Assembly: GCA_028711905.1 (NCBI GenBank)
Contig: JAQTRI010000001.1
Coordinates: 1 to 31,935, forward strand
Direction of reading: 5' to 3'
Length of the DNA: 31,935 bases
DNA from: Candidatus Wallbacteria bacterium
GTDB taxonomy: Bacteria; Muiribacteriota; JAQTZZ01
Shown here: positions 17,334-24,972 of the stretch, piece by piece
Position numbering within the stretch: position 1 is the first letter of the stretch
Layout of the letters: each line of letters begins with the position of its first letter
The notes under the pieces: generated by a model
The model's database searches: none
The model's input: the letters and a program-made list of their open reading frames with translations, nothing else
What the model was told of the DNA's origin: nothing
Translations under genes and position numbers: made by a program

Positions 17334-19064
17334 ATGAAGTCGATTTTTCTGACTTTATTTTTCTTGTGCTGCTTAGCTTTGCCCGCAGATACCAGCGAGA
17401 CCGGCAAACCTGCTGTTTTCGAGATTTACGAAAGCGTTTCAAGGATGTATGAGACAATTTCGTCAGGCCATGGCACAGGTTTGGATCTGACTGCCGCATA
17501 CAGCGCCGGTGTCGTCCTGAATATGATGATCAGAAAGATATTTTCCGACAGGGAATTGGTCGCTTCGCTCAGCGACCAGGAAATGATCGACATGCTGAAG
17601 ATACTCGAGGAAAACGACAAGAATCTCTATGCTCTGGAGGAAAAGGCACTGCAAATGAGCCTGGGGAAGGACAATGAAGCAGGCAGGCTCCAGCAGAAAG
17701 CTCTGGAACTGGCGCTCGGTTACCAGGAATCCAGACCTTTAAAAAAACTCCTGCCTGACTCTGACGGAGAACAAAAAAATCTGCGCCTGTCCGGAGACCT
17801 CCGCCTGCGCTTCAAAAGCAGGGAATACGGAGATCAGGATATCCAGGCTGCGCTCAACAGGAATTCGTGCGAAAGCAGGATGGGGCTGAACATCGACATC
17901 ATCAAAGGTAAGTCCTTTTCGCTGCATACCCGCCAGGAAGGCACAGGCACCTGGTCATCGTCGGAAACGGGCTGGAATGAAAACAAGGACACCTTTGATC
18001 ACCGTGAAACGGATTTCAATACTGTGCTTGCCTTTCTGGAGTTCAAATCCCGCGGACTCTGGACCCGGGCCGGTCGACAGCAGTATACGATCGGCAATCA
18101 GCTCTTAGGTCGTGGAATCGGCGAAGGGATTCTCATTCAGCGCAGCTCGGACCGCTCTGTACTAAGCGCTGGAGGGTTCAAAGGTAACGACAGTATTTCA
18201 GGGGACCGTGTCAGCGCAGACAATGGCCTGGGGCTTTTGTTCACCGAATATTCAGTTAATGTGGATTCTTTCCGCAGCTCCATGTACCTGTTCGGCGAGT
18301 CCAACTACAGGGTTAATGACATGCAGACTTCTTTCTATCTGGCATCCTTGAAAAATCCCTTTGACCTTAAACTCAAGCCTGAGATCACTCGACAGCAATC
18401 CGGCATGTTCGATGGTTATGCGGGCACATACAATTATTTCGGCATGGCTCTTTCCGGAAGCCTGAGAACCGACCTGCACCTGCTGGGGGAGCTATGCTTC
18501 ATGCGCTGGGAAGAGGATCTGATTATCGACAGCAGGCATTCAAACGGCGATGAAGCATATCTCATAGGCATCAAAAAGGATCTGCCGAAAAACCGCTCGC
18601 TTAAATGGAGCTACCTGAGGATGGGAGATCAATTTTTCCGTCCCTTCCAGTGGGAAACCGATTCATTTATGCATCCTGGGGAGGAAATGCTGGCCTATGA
18701 CGCAGGATATCGCTTTGATTTCTCAGACAGGTGCCTCGAGTTTTCCAGCCCGGTCAACAAAAGACTGTCTCTTACCGCAACCTATGAATCCATCAAAGAC
18801 CGCCGCACTCTGCGGCCTTCATTACTACCGGATGACCGAACCATCATGTCCTTTAATCTCTCCGGACGCTTGAGTCAGGATTCATCCCTGAAGCTGACAC
18901 TCAGGAACACGAGCTGCAACAACAATACCCTTTACCAGGTGGTAGACCCTGTCTCTCTTTCGGGGTCTATGGAACTGGGGAATGCCGCCGCTTCAGGTAT
19001 AAACCCGCAGATAAGAGTGGATGATGTGATGATCTTACGGGCGGAATTTGAGATGGTGTTTTAG
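17334..19064 (+). CDS. Outer-membrane beta-barrel protein, porin-like
   Basis: 576 residues from ATG 17334, chosen because it begins a signal peptide (MKSIFLTLFFLCCLALPA); the ATG at 17292 adds an unlikely non-hydrophobic extension. Residues about 22-145 are helical. From about residue 150 to the end come alternating amphipathic strands with aromatic residues (LRLSGDLRLRF, RAGRQQYTIGNQLLGRG), typical of a barrel. The last residues, RAEFEMVF, end in Phe, matching the C-terminal signal recognised by the BAM machinery. Overall it resembles alginate-export or porin-like barrels, but the substrate is unknown. It is divergent from hppA and followed by a repeat-rich spacer. Confidence 0.75.
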   Translation: MKSIFLTLFFLCCLALPADTSETGKPAVFEIYESVSRMYETISSGHGTGLDLTAAYSAGVVLNMMIRKIFSDRELVASLSDQEMIDMLKILEENDKNLYALEEKALQMSLGKDNEAGRLQQKALELALGYQESRPLKKLLPDSDGEQKNLRLSGDLRLRFKSREYGDQDIQAALNRNSCESRMGLNIDIIKGKSFSLHTRQEGTGTWSSSETGWNENKDTFDHRETDFNTVLAFLEFKSRGLWTRAGRQQYTIGNQLLGRGIGEGILIQRSSDRSVLSAGGFKGNDSISGDRVSADNGLGLLFTEYSVNVDSFRSSMYLFGESNYRVNDMQTSFYLASLKNPFDLKLKPEITRQQSGMFDGYAGTYNYFGMALSGSLRTDLHLLGELCFMRWEEDLIIDSRHSNGDEAYLIGIKKDLPKNRSLKWSYLRMGDQFFRPFQWETDSFMHPGEEMLAYDAGYRFDFSDRCLEFSSPVNKRLSLTATYESIKDRRTLRPSLLPDDRTIMSFNLSGRLSQDSSLKLTLRNTSCNNNTLYQVVDPVSLSGSMELGNAAASGINPQIRVDDVMILRAEFEMVF

Positions 19065-19071
19065 CAGGGAT

Positions 19072-19146
19072 AAGTGGACAAGCGGGGAAGCGGACATACG
19101 ATACATCACCGCTTAAACACATAACCGCTTAAACGCATAAATGCTT
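19072..19146. repeat. Degenerate tandem octamers (two blocks)
   Basis: Block one has three 8-mers of consensus AAGYGGRS starting at 19072, 19080 and 19088. Block two has five 8-mers starting at 19107, 19115, 19123, 19131 and 19139, alternating AACCGCTT-like and AAACRCAT-like units. The same octamer types occur at 23124-23202 and 25692-25723. Confidence 0.75.
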
Positions 19147-19151
19147 TACGG

Positions 19152-19193
19152 GTTCTAAGTTCTAAGTTTTAGGTTGTATGTTGTAAATTCTAA
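19152..19193. repeat. Six tandem heptamers, consensus GTTSTAA
   Basis: Units begin every 7 nt at 19152, 19159, 19166, 19173, 19180 and 19187. The first two are identical (GTTCTAA) and the rest differ at one to three positions. Confidence 0.8.
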
Positions 19194-19222
19194 GCGGAAA
19201 AGATGTTCCTTCTTACCTGAAT

Positions 19223-19264
19223 AAAACCTACAACCTATCACCTATAACCCATTACCTATTACCT
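19223..19264. repeat. Six tandem heptamers, consensus ATNACCT
   Basis: Units begin at 19223, 19230, 19237, 19244, 19251 and 19258. The last two are identical (ATTACCT). This is a different consensus from the heptamers 30 nt upstream. Confidence 0.8.
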
Positions 19265-19274
19265 ACTCCAAAGG

Positions 19275-19306
19275 CCGAGCGATGAGCAGGCGAAGCAGAT
19301 GGGCCA
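19275..19306. repeat. 32-bp direct repeat, copy 1
   Basis: Begins CCGAGCGATGAGCAGG and is identical over 32 nt to 19396-19427, which lies inside the inverted-repeat element. It probably is the remnant of a second, truncated element. Confidence 0.85.
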
Positions 19307-19322
19307 CGGCAGTTCCCAGGCA

Positions 19323-19439
19323 GGCTGTTCAAAATGGTCCGGATGCACAGCCGCACGAAGAAGCGAGGCCGCAATGTACTTAAGGTACATGAGGACCGAG
19401 CGATGAGCAGGCGAAGCAGATGGGCCATTTTCAACAGCC
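19323..19439. repeat. REP/MITE-like 117-bp element with inverted ends
   Basis: Left end GGCTGTTCAAAATGG (19323-) and right end, in reverse complement, GGCTGTTGAAAATGG (to 19439) match at all but one position over the core. The centre holds ATGTAC-TTAAG-GTACAT (19374-19390), a perfect 6-nt palindrome. It encodes no protein, so it is a non-autonomous or REP-like repeat. Similar sequences ending in GAAAATGGCCCATCTGC are, from memory, scattered in some deltaproteobacterial genomes. It abuts the 3' end of the TPR gene. Confidence 0.7.
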
Positions 19440-19440
19440 G

Positions 19441-19701
19441 TTACTCGGATTCCCACTGAATGTATGTTTTCTCCTGCTTATACCATTCCTGCATTTCTTT
19501 ATATGTACCCTTTGCCACCCGGTCGGCAGCCTCTTCCACTGCTGCCCCGGCTGCTGCCAGAGCACTCTTCCACATGCCTGCTTCAGCATAAGCAGCGGCC
19601 AGAGTGTCAAGATGGCGGGAATCCCGCTGCAAGGCTACAGCCCTTCTGGCGTGAGCAATGGCCAGCAGACCGTTCCGGACATTTTCATCGCGGGCGGTCG
19701 C
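19441..19701 (-). pseudogene. C-terminal remainder of the TPR protein, after an amber codon
   Basis: This segment continues the preceding frame directly after the TAG at 19704-19702 and runs 86 codons to TAA at 19441. It begins ATARDENVRNG and contains LDTLAAAYAEAGMW. In intact TPR proteins of this kind the sequence AWxLAT, then a VRNG-like stretch and LDTLAAAYAEAG, is continuous, so the stop replaces what should be Leu. No ribosome-binding site suggests separate translation. It ends right beside the REP-like element, so its original C-terminus may also have been altered. Confidence 0.75.
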
Positions 19702-20310
19702 CTAAATCCAGGCTATGGAATTGTATGCAGCTGCGCTGCCCTTGTTCAGCACCAGAATCCTCCGGTTATCCTGCACAGCATTGTCATACTCTTCCATGAG
19801 CGCCAGCAATCTGGCCCTGTTGCGAAAATTGCTTTCATCTGGTGACAGTTTGATGCATCGGTTGTAATCCTCAAGAGCATTCTGAACATCACCAAGTGCG
19901 ATATGAACTGCAGCTCTGTTTGAATATGCAGTCAGACAGTTCAGGTCGATCTCAATGGCACGGGTGAAATCGGCTGCTGCCTCATTCAAAGATTTCTTCC
20001 TGAAATAAAGTGAACCACGATTGATCAGGGCTGTCGTGTTTTCAGGCACAATCTTCAGAACATCGGTATATCCCGCTGAAGCCTGATCCAGATCACCCTT
20101 CATCATATATGCATCGGCAAGAGAAAGACGCCCCTGCCAAAAATCAGGCTTAGCTGCAACGCTTTTCTGCAATTCCACAATAGCCTGATCGTACTTTCCT
20201 TCCTGGATCAAAGCCTGACCAGCAGCGAAACTGTCTTCAGCCCGACCTGCGGCGCACAGGCAGAAAATCATTCCCAGAGTCATGCCATGTACTATCAGTG
20301 CCTTATGCAT
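19702..20310 (-). CDS. Exported TPR protein, truncated by an in-frame stop
   Basis: 202 codons from ATG 20310, which is preceded by GGAGAGG; upstream in-frame ATGs have none. A signal peptide covers about 1-24 (MHKALIVHGMTLGMIFCLCAAGRA), so it is periplasmic or surface bound. About five TPR units follow (GQALIQEGKYDQAIVELQKSV, in pieces; ALINRGSLYF; AIEIDLNCLTAYSNRAAV). It ends at AAYNSIAWI with TAG, and the same frame continues with conserved TPR sequence. TAG also terminates other genes here (14692 and 19062), so it is a real stop in this genome. It is the last gene of the chaperone-usher cluster and may be an accessory factor. Confidence 0.75.
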   Translation of the reverse strand: MHKALIVHGMTLGMIFCLCAAGRAEDSFAAGQALIQEGKYDQAIVELQKSVAAKPDFWQGRLSLADAYMMKGDLDQASAGYTDVLKIVPENTTALINRGSLYFRKKSLNEAAADFTRAIEIDLNCLTAYSNRAAVHIALGDVQNALEDYNRCIKLSPDESNFRNRARLLALMEEYDNAVQDNRRILVLNKGSAAAYNSIAWI

Positions 20311-20489
20311 AATCCTCTCCATCACTTGCAACTGCCGTCAATCAACCAGCATCAGCATGATTCGCGATGCAGGGGAAAATGATTATTCGTCCCTGCATCA
20401 AATGCTCTCATCCTACATCTTGCACAGAATCAGGAATAGAACAAATCTTACCATAAATACACTGAAAATCCAATCATCCGCTGAACTTG

Positions 20490-21104
20490 TCAGAGCTGAA
20501 TCACAAGCCCGCTCAACCAGTTATCCATTGAAGAAACAGTGATCTCTTCAGAATACAGCACAGCGCCTGATTGATCGATAATTTCAATCAGGTACGGAAC
20601 ATCAGTGTGAATCTTTTCCACCACAAAGAACCCTTCTTCATCTAAGGGTTGTTCCTTCGGTTCATCGAAACCCTTGCTGTCAGTGCAACGGATTATCAAG
20701 GATTGCAGCTCCAAATCCGATCCGATATTACGATACACGAATCCGTCAATGCCTCCGGTTTCCACCAGTGCAATATCATAACTGGCGCAGGTTCCAGGCC
20801 GCAGCTCGAATGCTCTCACCGGCTCTGCGGGAACTAAGAAGGAATAGTAACTTTCCATATCCAGTACAGTCTGGATCTTCTGGCTGGTGGGAAGACCTTC
20901 GAAGCGATAAAAACCCTTTTCATCTGTTTCTGCCTTCTGACCACCGGCAGTGAGGCGAACCCCTTTCATGGGTATATTCCCCTGTTCAGTTCTCTGAAAA
21001 ATCACTCCCTGAATTGCGCCAGTCCTGAAAACGCTATATTTATCAGGTGCTCCCTTTGTGGAAAAGCCGAAGTATGAAATCAGGCGCAGATTGACGCGGA
21101 ATCC
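20490..21104 (-). pseudogene. Usher C-terminal part, in the shifted frame
   Basis: From about 21104 the -1 frame reads GFRVNLRLISYFGFSTKG, then FRTGAIQGVIFQRTEQGN, and stays open to the stop at 20490 (204 codons). It contains the usual usher C-terminal beta-sandwich pattern: GVIF, GVRLTAGG, a TDEKGFYRFEGLP turn, and a second small domain ending in SGLVIQL. An internal ATG at 21005 is not preceded by a ribosome-binding site. Joined to the 668-residue upstream part it gives about 866 codons, the normal usher length, which supports one split gene. Confidence 0.8.
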
Positions 21105-23086
21105 TGGCTTTCGATATTGTAGTTTCCTGACAGGTTCACAGTCCTGTTAAATCCCGAAAGTTCGACATTGACTGAATTCACATCCTCTGCCGCTGATTCT
21201 GAGTTGGTCCAGCCCACCTTGAAGTTTTCCCTGCTGAATGAAAGGACTCTGGTGCTGCCACTCTCAGAGCTGCGTGTGAAGAACTGGAACTGATTGATTT
21301 TCTCGCTGCGCTGGCTGATGTCAATGCCAAATCCCTCTGATCCGCCTGAACCTGAGAAATTTCCGGTCAGGTTGATGCGATAATCGGCTATCCCTTTTTC
21401 CAGGCCAAGCTGAAAATCATTCTTGCCGTATGTCAGGTCCCTGATATTGTCAATATTCAGCCGCAGCACACCAAGCGGGCCCGCAACAAAAGGTTTGCTG
21501 AAATACATGCCCAGCATTCTGTTTTTGTCGCGTTCATCGAACCTGCAGTTGATGGCACTGCCGAACATCCGCGAATTCAGGCTGACCGAGTTTTCATACT
21601 TGTAATTCGCATACCCGTCAGCAGCAGGAGGAATGCCTTCAGCGTCAGTGCGCCGGTTCTTGATTTCCATTTTTGTGGCTTCATTGATCTCAAGGTTGGT
21701 GTTCAACTGATAAACTCTGGCATCAGCGACCTTGGCGGTTTCAGCGACCATCATAGTACGCATATTCGGCATAAAAGCCACATTGATTCCTGTCACATCT
21801 AAAGGATCTCCGATGACTGCCGGGGTATTGAGATGATAGTACCCCAGCGACAGATTTTTCATGAAACCATATCTGACATTAACATAGTGAAGTTCCTCCG
21901 TGCTATGGCCGTTTTCATACCCATTGGAAACGAAAAAGTCAGACTGTCCCACAGGCAGAATATAGCCCCGATCATGAGGAACTGTAAGGCGAATGTCTTT
22001 CTGATCCCTGTCAGGATAATATACCTTCCACAAAAATGAATCCCCTGAGCTGGCTGGAATATCGCTGAAATCTGCATACCCGCCCTGGTCCACCTTCAAA
22101 GTTTTAATGAACAACCCGTTCCGGAAAACATCGATCCCAGTGCCTGCCGGAAAAGGCCGCTGGAAACTGAGATTGATGTCAAACTGGTCTGTGGCGTTTT
22201 TTTTGACTGCGACTCCCCTGATAACACGCGTCCCATCGAAAATCTCCTGCCTCAATGTGTATGAATCGCCAAGCACAATGCGTGAAAGGTCGAATCTGTC
22301 CCGTACGGTCAGGGAAATCTGGCGCAGATCGTCAATCGGGGAATCATTTTTTTTCGCATCAGCAAAGTCATTGTCATAATCAATGTAAAAATCCCCGAGT
22401 TCAGTGTCAATGTTCAGCTCACCCTCCATTGGGGTATGCTCCTCTCTTTCCTTTTCATTGCGCGTAGCATTGAGTTGAATTGTAAAACGCGCGGAAACAG
22501 CGCCAGGCATCGGTCTGTACACAAGCGCTTTATCCAGATCTTCCCTGAACTTTTTATCAGCTTCGGAGCGCTTGACTGAAAGCTCTCTTTCCCATTCCAG
22601 CATTCTTCTGGTCTTGAATCCGGGCTCAATCCTTAGCGCATACTGGTTGAGGTTCCATGATGCTTCAACAGGCAGCCACCTGGACAGCTGATCATACCTG
22701 ATCCAGACCTGGCCTTCGCTTTCAGCTATTGACTCCGGAGGAAGCACGATCGTGCCTTCCGGGTTACCTGCCACTTTCTGCTCGATATCCACCCAGTATT
22801 GTCTGCGACCAGGGTTGAGGACAAACATTTTCCTGGAAGAATAGGCCTGAGTTGATTCATCGATGAAATCCAGCCAGTTAACCAGAATTTCCTGCATCGG
22901 GACAAATGGGTTTTCGTCATAATCGGACTTGACATGGAAAAATCCATTGCCTCTGATCTTGCCAAGAATCATGGCAATGTAAGCGTCATCCAATTCCGGA
23001 TCTTCAGATGCGCAAAACGCCTGCGGCGCAAAAATCAGGCATGCCGGAATGATAAAAAAAAGCCATGAAAACGGGAACCGCTTCAT
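21080..23086 (-). CDS. Fimbrial usher-like outer-membrane protein, frameshifted near its end
   Basis: 668 residues. A signal peptide covers about 1-26 (FAPQAFCAS). The N-terminal domain (about 30-170) reads FVPMQEILVN and GQVWIRYDQLSRWLPVEASWNLNQYALRIEP, like archaic ushers rather than the FimD class. A beta-barrel follows from about 190, with FRNGLFIKTLKVDQGGYADFSDIP (in two pieces) resembling the plug/barrel region. Ushers secrete pilin subunits delivered by the periplasmic chaperone encoded just upstream. The frame terminates at ESQDSASICA and barrel sequence resumes in the -1 frame, so one base is missing or two are inserted near 21080-21120. No slippery site is evident. Confidence 0.82.
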   Translation of the reverse strand: MKRFPFSWLFFIIPACLIFAPQAFCASEDPELDDAYIAMILGKIRGNGFFHVKSDYDENPFVPMQEILVNWLDFIDESTQAYSSRKMFVLNPGRRQYWVDIEQKVAGNPEGTIVLPPESIAESEGQVWIRYDQLSRWLPVEASWNLNQYALRIEPGFKTRRMLEWERELSVKRSEADKKFREDLDKALVYRPMPGAVSARFTIQLNATRNEKEREEHTPMEGELNIDTELGDFYIDYDNDFADAKKNDSPIDDLRQISLTVRDRFDLSRIVLGDSYTLRQEIFDGTRVIRGVAVKKNATDQFDINLSFQRPFPAGTGIDVFRNGLFIKTLKVDQGGYADFSDIPASSGDSFLWKVYYPDRDQKDIRLTVPHDRGYILPVGQSDFFVSNGYENGHSTEELHYVNVRYGFMKNLSLGYYHLNTPAVIGDPLDVTGINVAFMPNMRTMMVAETAKVADARVYQLNTNLEINEATKMEIKNRRTDAEGIPPAADGYANYKYENSVSLNSRMFGSAINCRFDERDKNRMLGMYFSKPFVAGPLGVLRLNIDNIRDLTYGKNDFQLGLEKGIADYRINLTGNFSGSGGSEGFGIDISQRSEKINQFQFFTRSSESGSTRVLSFSRENFKVGWTNSESAAEDVNSVNVELSGFNRTVNLSGNYNIESQDSASICA

Positions 23087-23123
23087 TCAAAGATTAACGG
23101 CATAAATAAGGGAAAAATAATAT

Positions 23124-23202
23124 GGAGAAGCGGACATGCGGACAAGTGGAGCAGCGGTACATTACCACATACCCGCTTAAACGCGTAACCGCTTTTCTGC
23201 TT
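23124..23202. repeat. Degenerate tandem octamers upstream of the usher gene
   Basis: Five units of consensus GGASAAGC-like type start at 23124, 23132, 23140, 23148 and 23156. Four or five units of ACCCGCTT/AAACGCGT type follow from 23163 to 23202. They match the octamers at 19072-19146. Confidence 0.75.
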
Positions 23203-23223
23203 ATCAATGATGGATTATCACTG

Positions 23224-23258
23224 TCAATTCAAAATTAAGCATTCAAAATTCAAAATTA
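23224..23258. repeat. Five tandem heptamers, consensus AAAATTM
   Basis: Units begin at 23224, 23231, 23238, 23245 and 23252. They are AT-rich and related to the array at 24924-24965. Confidence 0.75.
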
Positions 23259-23275
23259 CCAGATATGAACGGCAA

Positions 23276-24076
23276 TTATTTGATTTCCACAACCGTTTCA
23301 CCCGGTTCAGCCGGCACATCCTGCAGGAATGATTTCCACTGCACCCTGACGCGGGTTCCCCTGGGTTTCTGCTTGAGCATGAAGCGGTAGGAATACTCGG
23401 TTTCCCTGTATGTGATGAGGCGGATCAGCCCCAGATCCTCGCCAGTATCAGCGTCAGTGAATGTAAATTCACCGGGATAGCGCCATATCGTTGGATTTTT
23501 CATCACCAGATCAACAAAGTACTGTTCCTTTTCAGTTCCACTGGAAGCGCTCACTGAAATGCGGCTCTGTTCCCTGGTGCCGAAAGAGCCAAAAAATGGA
23601 ATGCGCAGCTCCAGAATCCATTCGATCTTGGTGCCAATACCCTTAGCGTCTGCCTTGATCTCATCAGCGTCCTTCTTTTCCACAGGCAGAAAAACGAAAT
23701 TAGCCCGGTACTCGCCCTTTTCCAGAGTTTTTCCCGGCTTGACAGAAAAGCGCACCATGCGTTTGCTCTTGGGTGTAAGCCTGACCACCTTGGGGCTGAC
23801 CACAATAGAATCAGCTATATTCTCAATGCCTGCGACAGTATCGTTAATATGCCTGCCAAAGCCCAGTTCCTGAGGAGTAAAATATTTGGGGTCGATCTGG
23901 ATGCGGAATGATTTGTCAGTATCATTAGATACAATGACAAACCCGGAGCGGCTGGAACTGAGGTTAACCTCAACTACAGTGGGGGCTACTGAATAGCTGG
24001 TGATGACCTCTGCCGCTAGTGGAAAAGAATGCAGCATCAGGCAACAGACCGATAAAACCAGCGCAATTCTCAGCAT
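23276..24076 (-). CDS. Periplasmic pilus-assembly chaperone (PapD-like)
   Basis: 266 residues from ATG 24076, chosen for GAGGAG 7 nt upstream. A signal peptide covers about 1-22 (FPLAAE). The first Ig-like domain shows SYSVAPTVVEVN, VRLTPKSKRMVRFSV and the loop EKGEYRANFVF, as in PapD-family chaperones, where a basic pair anchors the subunit carboxyl end. The second domain runs from about 150 with RIPFFGS and TYRETEYSYRFML. It would donate a strand to DUF4402 subunits and deliver them to the usher. The spacer to the usher gene is 189 nt and repeat-rich. Confidence 0.88.
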   Translation of the reverse strand: MLRIALVLSVCCLMLHSFPLAAEVITSYSVAPTVVEVNLSSSRSGFVIVSNDTDKSFRIQIDPKYFTPQELGFGRHINDTVAGIENIADSIVVSPKVVRLTPKSKRMVRFSVKPGKTLEKGEYRANFVFLPVEKKDADEIKADAKGIGTKIEWILELRIPFFGSFGTREQSRISVSASSGTEKEQYFVDLVMKNPTIWRYPGEFTFTDADTGEDLGLIRLITYRETEYSYRFMLKQKPRGTRVRVQWKSFLQDVPAEPGETVVEIK

Positions 24077-24107
24077 GTCATTTCTCCTCGGCGCAAACTT
24101 CCATGTT

Positions 24108-24149
24108 CTATACAACAGATAGCATACAATCTACAAGTAACAAATAGCA
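24108..24149. repeat. Six tandem heptamers, consensus NNNNACA
   Basis: Units begin every 7 nt at 24108, 24115, 24122, 24129, 24136 and 24143. Four of the six end in ACA. They lie between the terminator and the chaperone gene and are the most degenerate of the arrays. Confidence 0.5.
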
Positions 24150-24150
24150 T

Positions 24151-24179
24151 AAAAAAACCCCCTGCGCAAGCAAGGGGTT
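24151..24179 (-). terminator. Intrinsic terminator downstream of the major pilin gene
   Basis: On the minus strand a 10-bp stem, AACCCCTTGC pairing with GCAGGGGGTT (one G-T wobble), has loop TTGC and is followed by a T run (24157-24151). It lies between the pilin stop (24210) and the chaperone start (24076), so only read-through would reach chaperone and usher from the pilin promoter. Confidence 0.9.
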
Positions 24180-24209
24180 GGTGGTACCGGTTATCTGAGA
24201 CTGAAAAGG

Positions 24210-24749
24210 TCAGGGAAAAACAACTCTGATGGTATTGACTCCGGCGTAGGTTCCGCCAATTTCGCCGCCGACAAAATTAGCCGTGGCACCAATATAAAAT
24301 GTGTGAGCCCCTCCAGCATCCAGAGCAAAAGTATTGGTCAAAGGGTCGATCGCAAAAGCCACTTCACCGCCTCCACCATCAACAGTGAAGGTGTCGACTG
24401 TAATTGTATTACCCAAGCCATCATCCAGAGTGGTCGTGGCATCAATCAGGCTGGCCTGGTAGTTCTGGGAAGCCGGACCGGACACAACAACTGTTGAGCG
24501 AACACCGGGAATTGTCGAATAATCGGTAGTGGCCCAAGTTTGAGGAGACCCGTCAGCATAAATGGTCAGAGCATCGGCAGCGGCAGGAGAAACCACTGTG
24601 CCGAAATCAAGCATTGTATCAGAGTCAACCATAATGCTGGCAAGCACAATACACTGTACATCAAAGTCCTCGTCCTCATTGGCCAGACCCAGAGTAGGAA
24701 ACAGCAGGCTCACAGAGAGGCAGAGCAGCAGAAACGCTTTTTTGTTCAT
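24210..24749 (-). CDS. DUF4402-type pilin, probable major subunit
   Basis: 179 residues. A signal peptide covers about 1-23 (MNKKAFLLLCLSVSLLFPTLGLA). The mature part has the DUF4402 pattern: DTMLDFGTVVSP near the N-terminus, TVDTFTVDGGGG in the middle, TFYIGATANF, and the closing strand GGTYAGVNTIRVVFP. There is a single Cys and no disulfide pair. AAGGAGG lies upstream of the ATG. Strong promoter, strong ribosome-binding site and a terminator directly after it fit a highly expressed structural subunit. It is followed by chaperone and usher genes. Confidence 0.85.
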   Translation of the reverse strand: MNKKAFLLLCLSVSLLFPTLGLANEDEDFDVQCIVLASIMVDSDTMLDFGTVVSPAAADALTIYADGSPQTWATTDYSTIPGVRSTVVVSGPASQNYQASLIDATTTLDDGLGNTITVDTFTVDGGGGEVAFAIDPLTNTFALDAGGAHTFYIGATANFVGGEIGGTYAGVNTIRVVFP

Positions 24750-24805
24750 GTTGTCCTCCTTGAAACTGTATTGCGAAAAACTTTTTTCTTCAACTTCCTA
24801 ATTTA

Positions 24806-24834
24806 AATATAACACATATCAACGAAAAAAGCAA
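24806..24834 (-). promoter_or_regulatory. Sigma70-type promoter for the major pilin
   Basis: Minus strand: -35 TTGCTT (24834-24829), a 17-nt spacer and -10 TATATT (24811-24806). It is A/T-rich around the start, and the leader is about 50 nt. Confidence 0.5.
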
Positions 24835-24874
24835 ATCCAGATAATTTCGTTGCAGGGCAATTATAATCAGCAAT

Positions 24875-24909
24875 GTCGAATTTCGAATGAAGAATGCTGA
24901 ATGAAGAAA
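24875..24909. repeat. Five tandem heptamers, consensus NNNGAAT
   Basis: Units begin at 24875, 24882, 24889, 24896 and 24903. The first four end in GAAT and the fifth in GAAA. Confidence 0.75.
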
Positions 24910-24923
24910 CTGGATTGGAAGCC

Positions 24924-24965
24924 TATTCTGTAATTCATAATTCAAAATTCATAATTCAAAATTCT
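24924..24965. repeat. Six tandem heptamers, consensus WAATTCA
   Basis: Units begin at 24924, 24931, 24938, 24945, 24952 and 24959. Three are identical (TAATTCA). The array ends directly before the stop codon region of the minor pilin gene. Confidence 0.85.
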
Positions 24966-24972
24966 CATCAGT

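Larger units (their letters stand above)
19065..19440. other. Gene-free spacer packed with repeats
   Basis: 376 nt without a gene. From left to right it holds three GC-rich octamers, five more octamers, six heptamers, another six heptamers of a different consensus, an isolated 32-bp direct-repeat copy, and a 117-bp inverted-repeat element that ends 1 nt before the stop codon of the TPR gene. I see no promoter or terminator. Confidence 0.8.

Noticed and set aside
19275..19427. CRISPR-like direct repeats
   Set aside because: Only two 32-bp copies 121 nt apart; the second is part of a larger inverted-repeat element.
19702..19704. Amber codon as a recoded amino acid or readthrough site
   Set aside because: TAG ends the cNMP/TPR gene (14692-14694), the small gene (14864-14866) and the barrel gene (19062-19064), so it is an ordinary stop here, and no recoding element is visible.
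21080..21120. Programmed -1 frameshift in the usher
   Set aside because: No X-XXY-YYZ slippery heptamer is in phase in the overlap and no clear downstream stem was found; mutation or sequence error is simpler.
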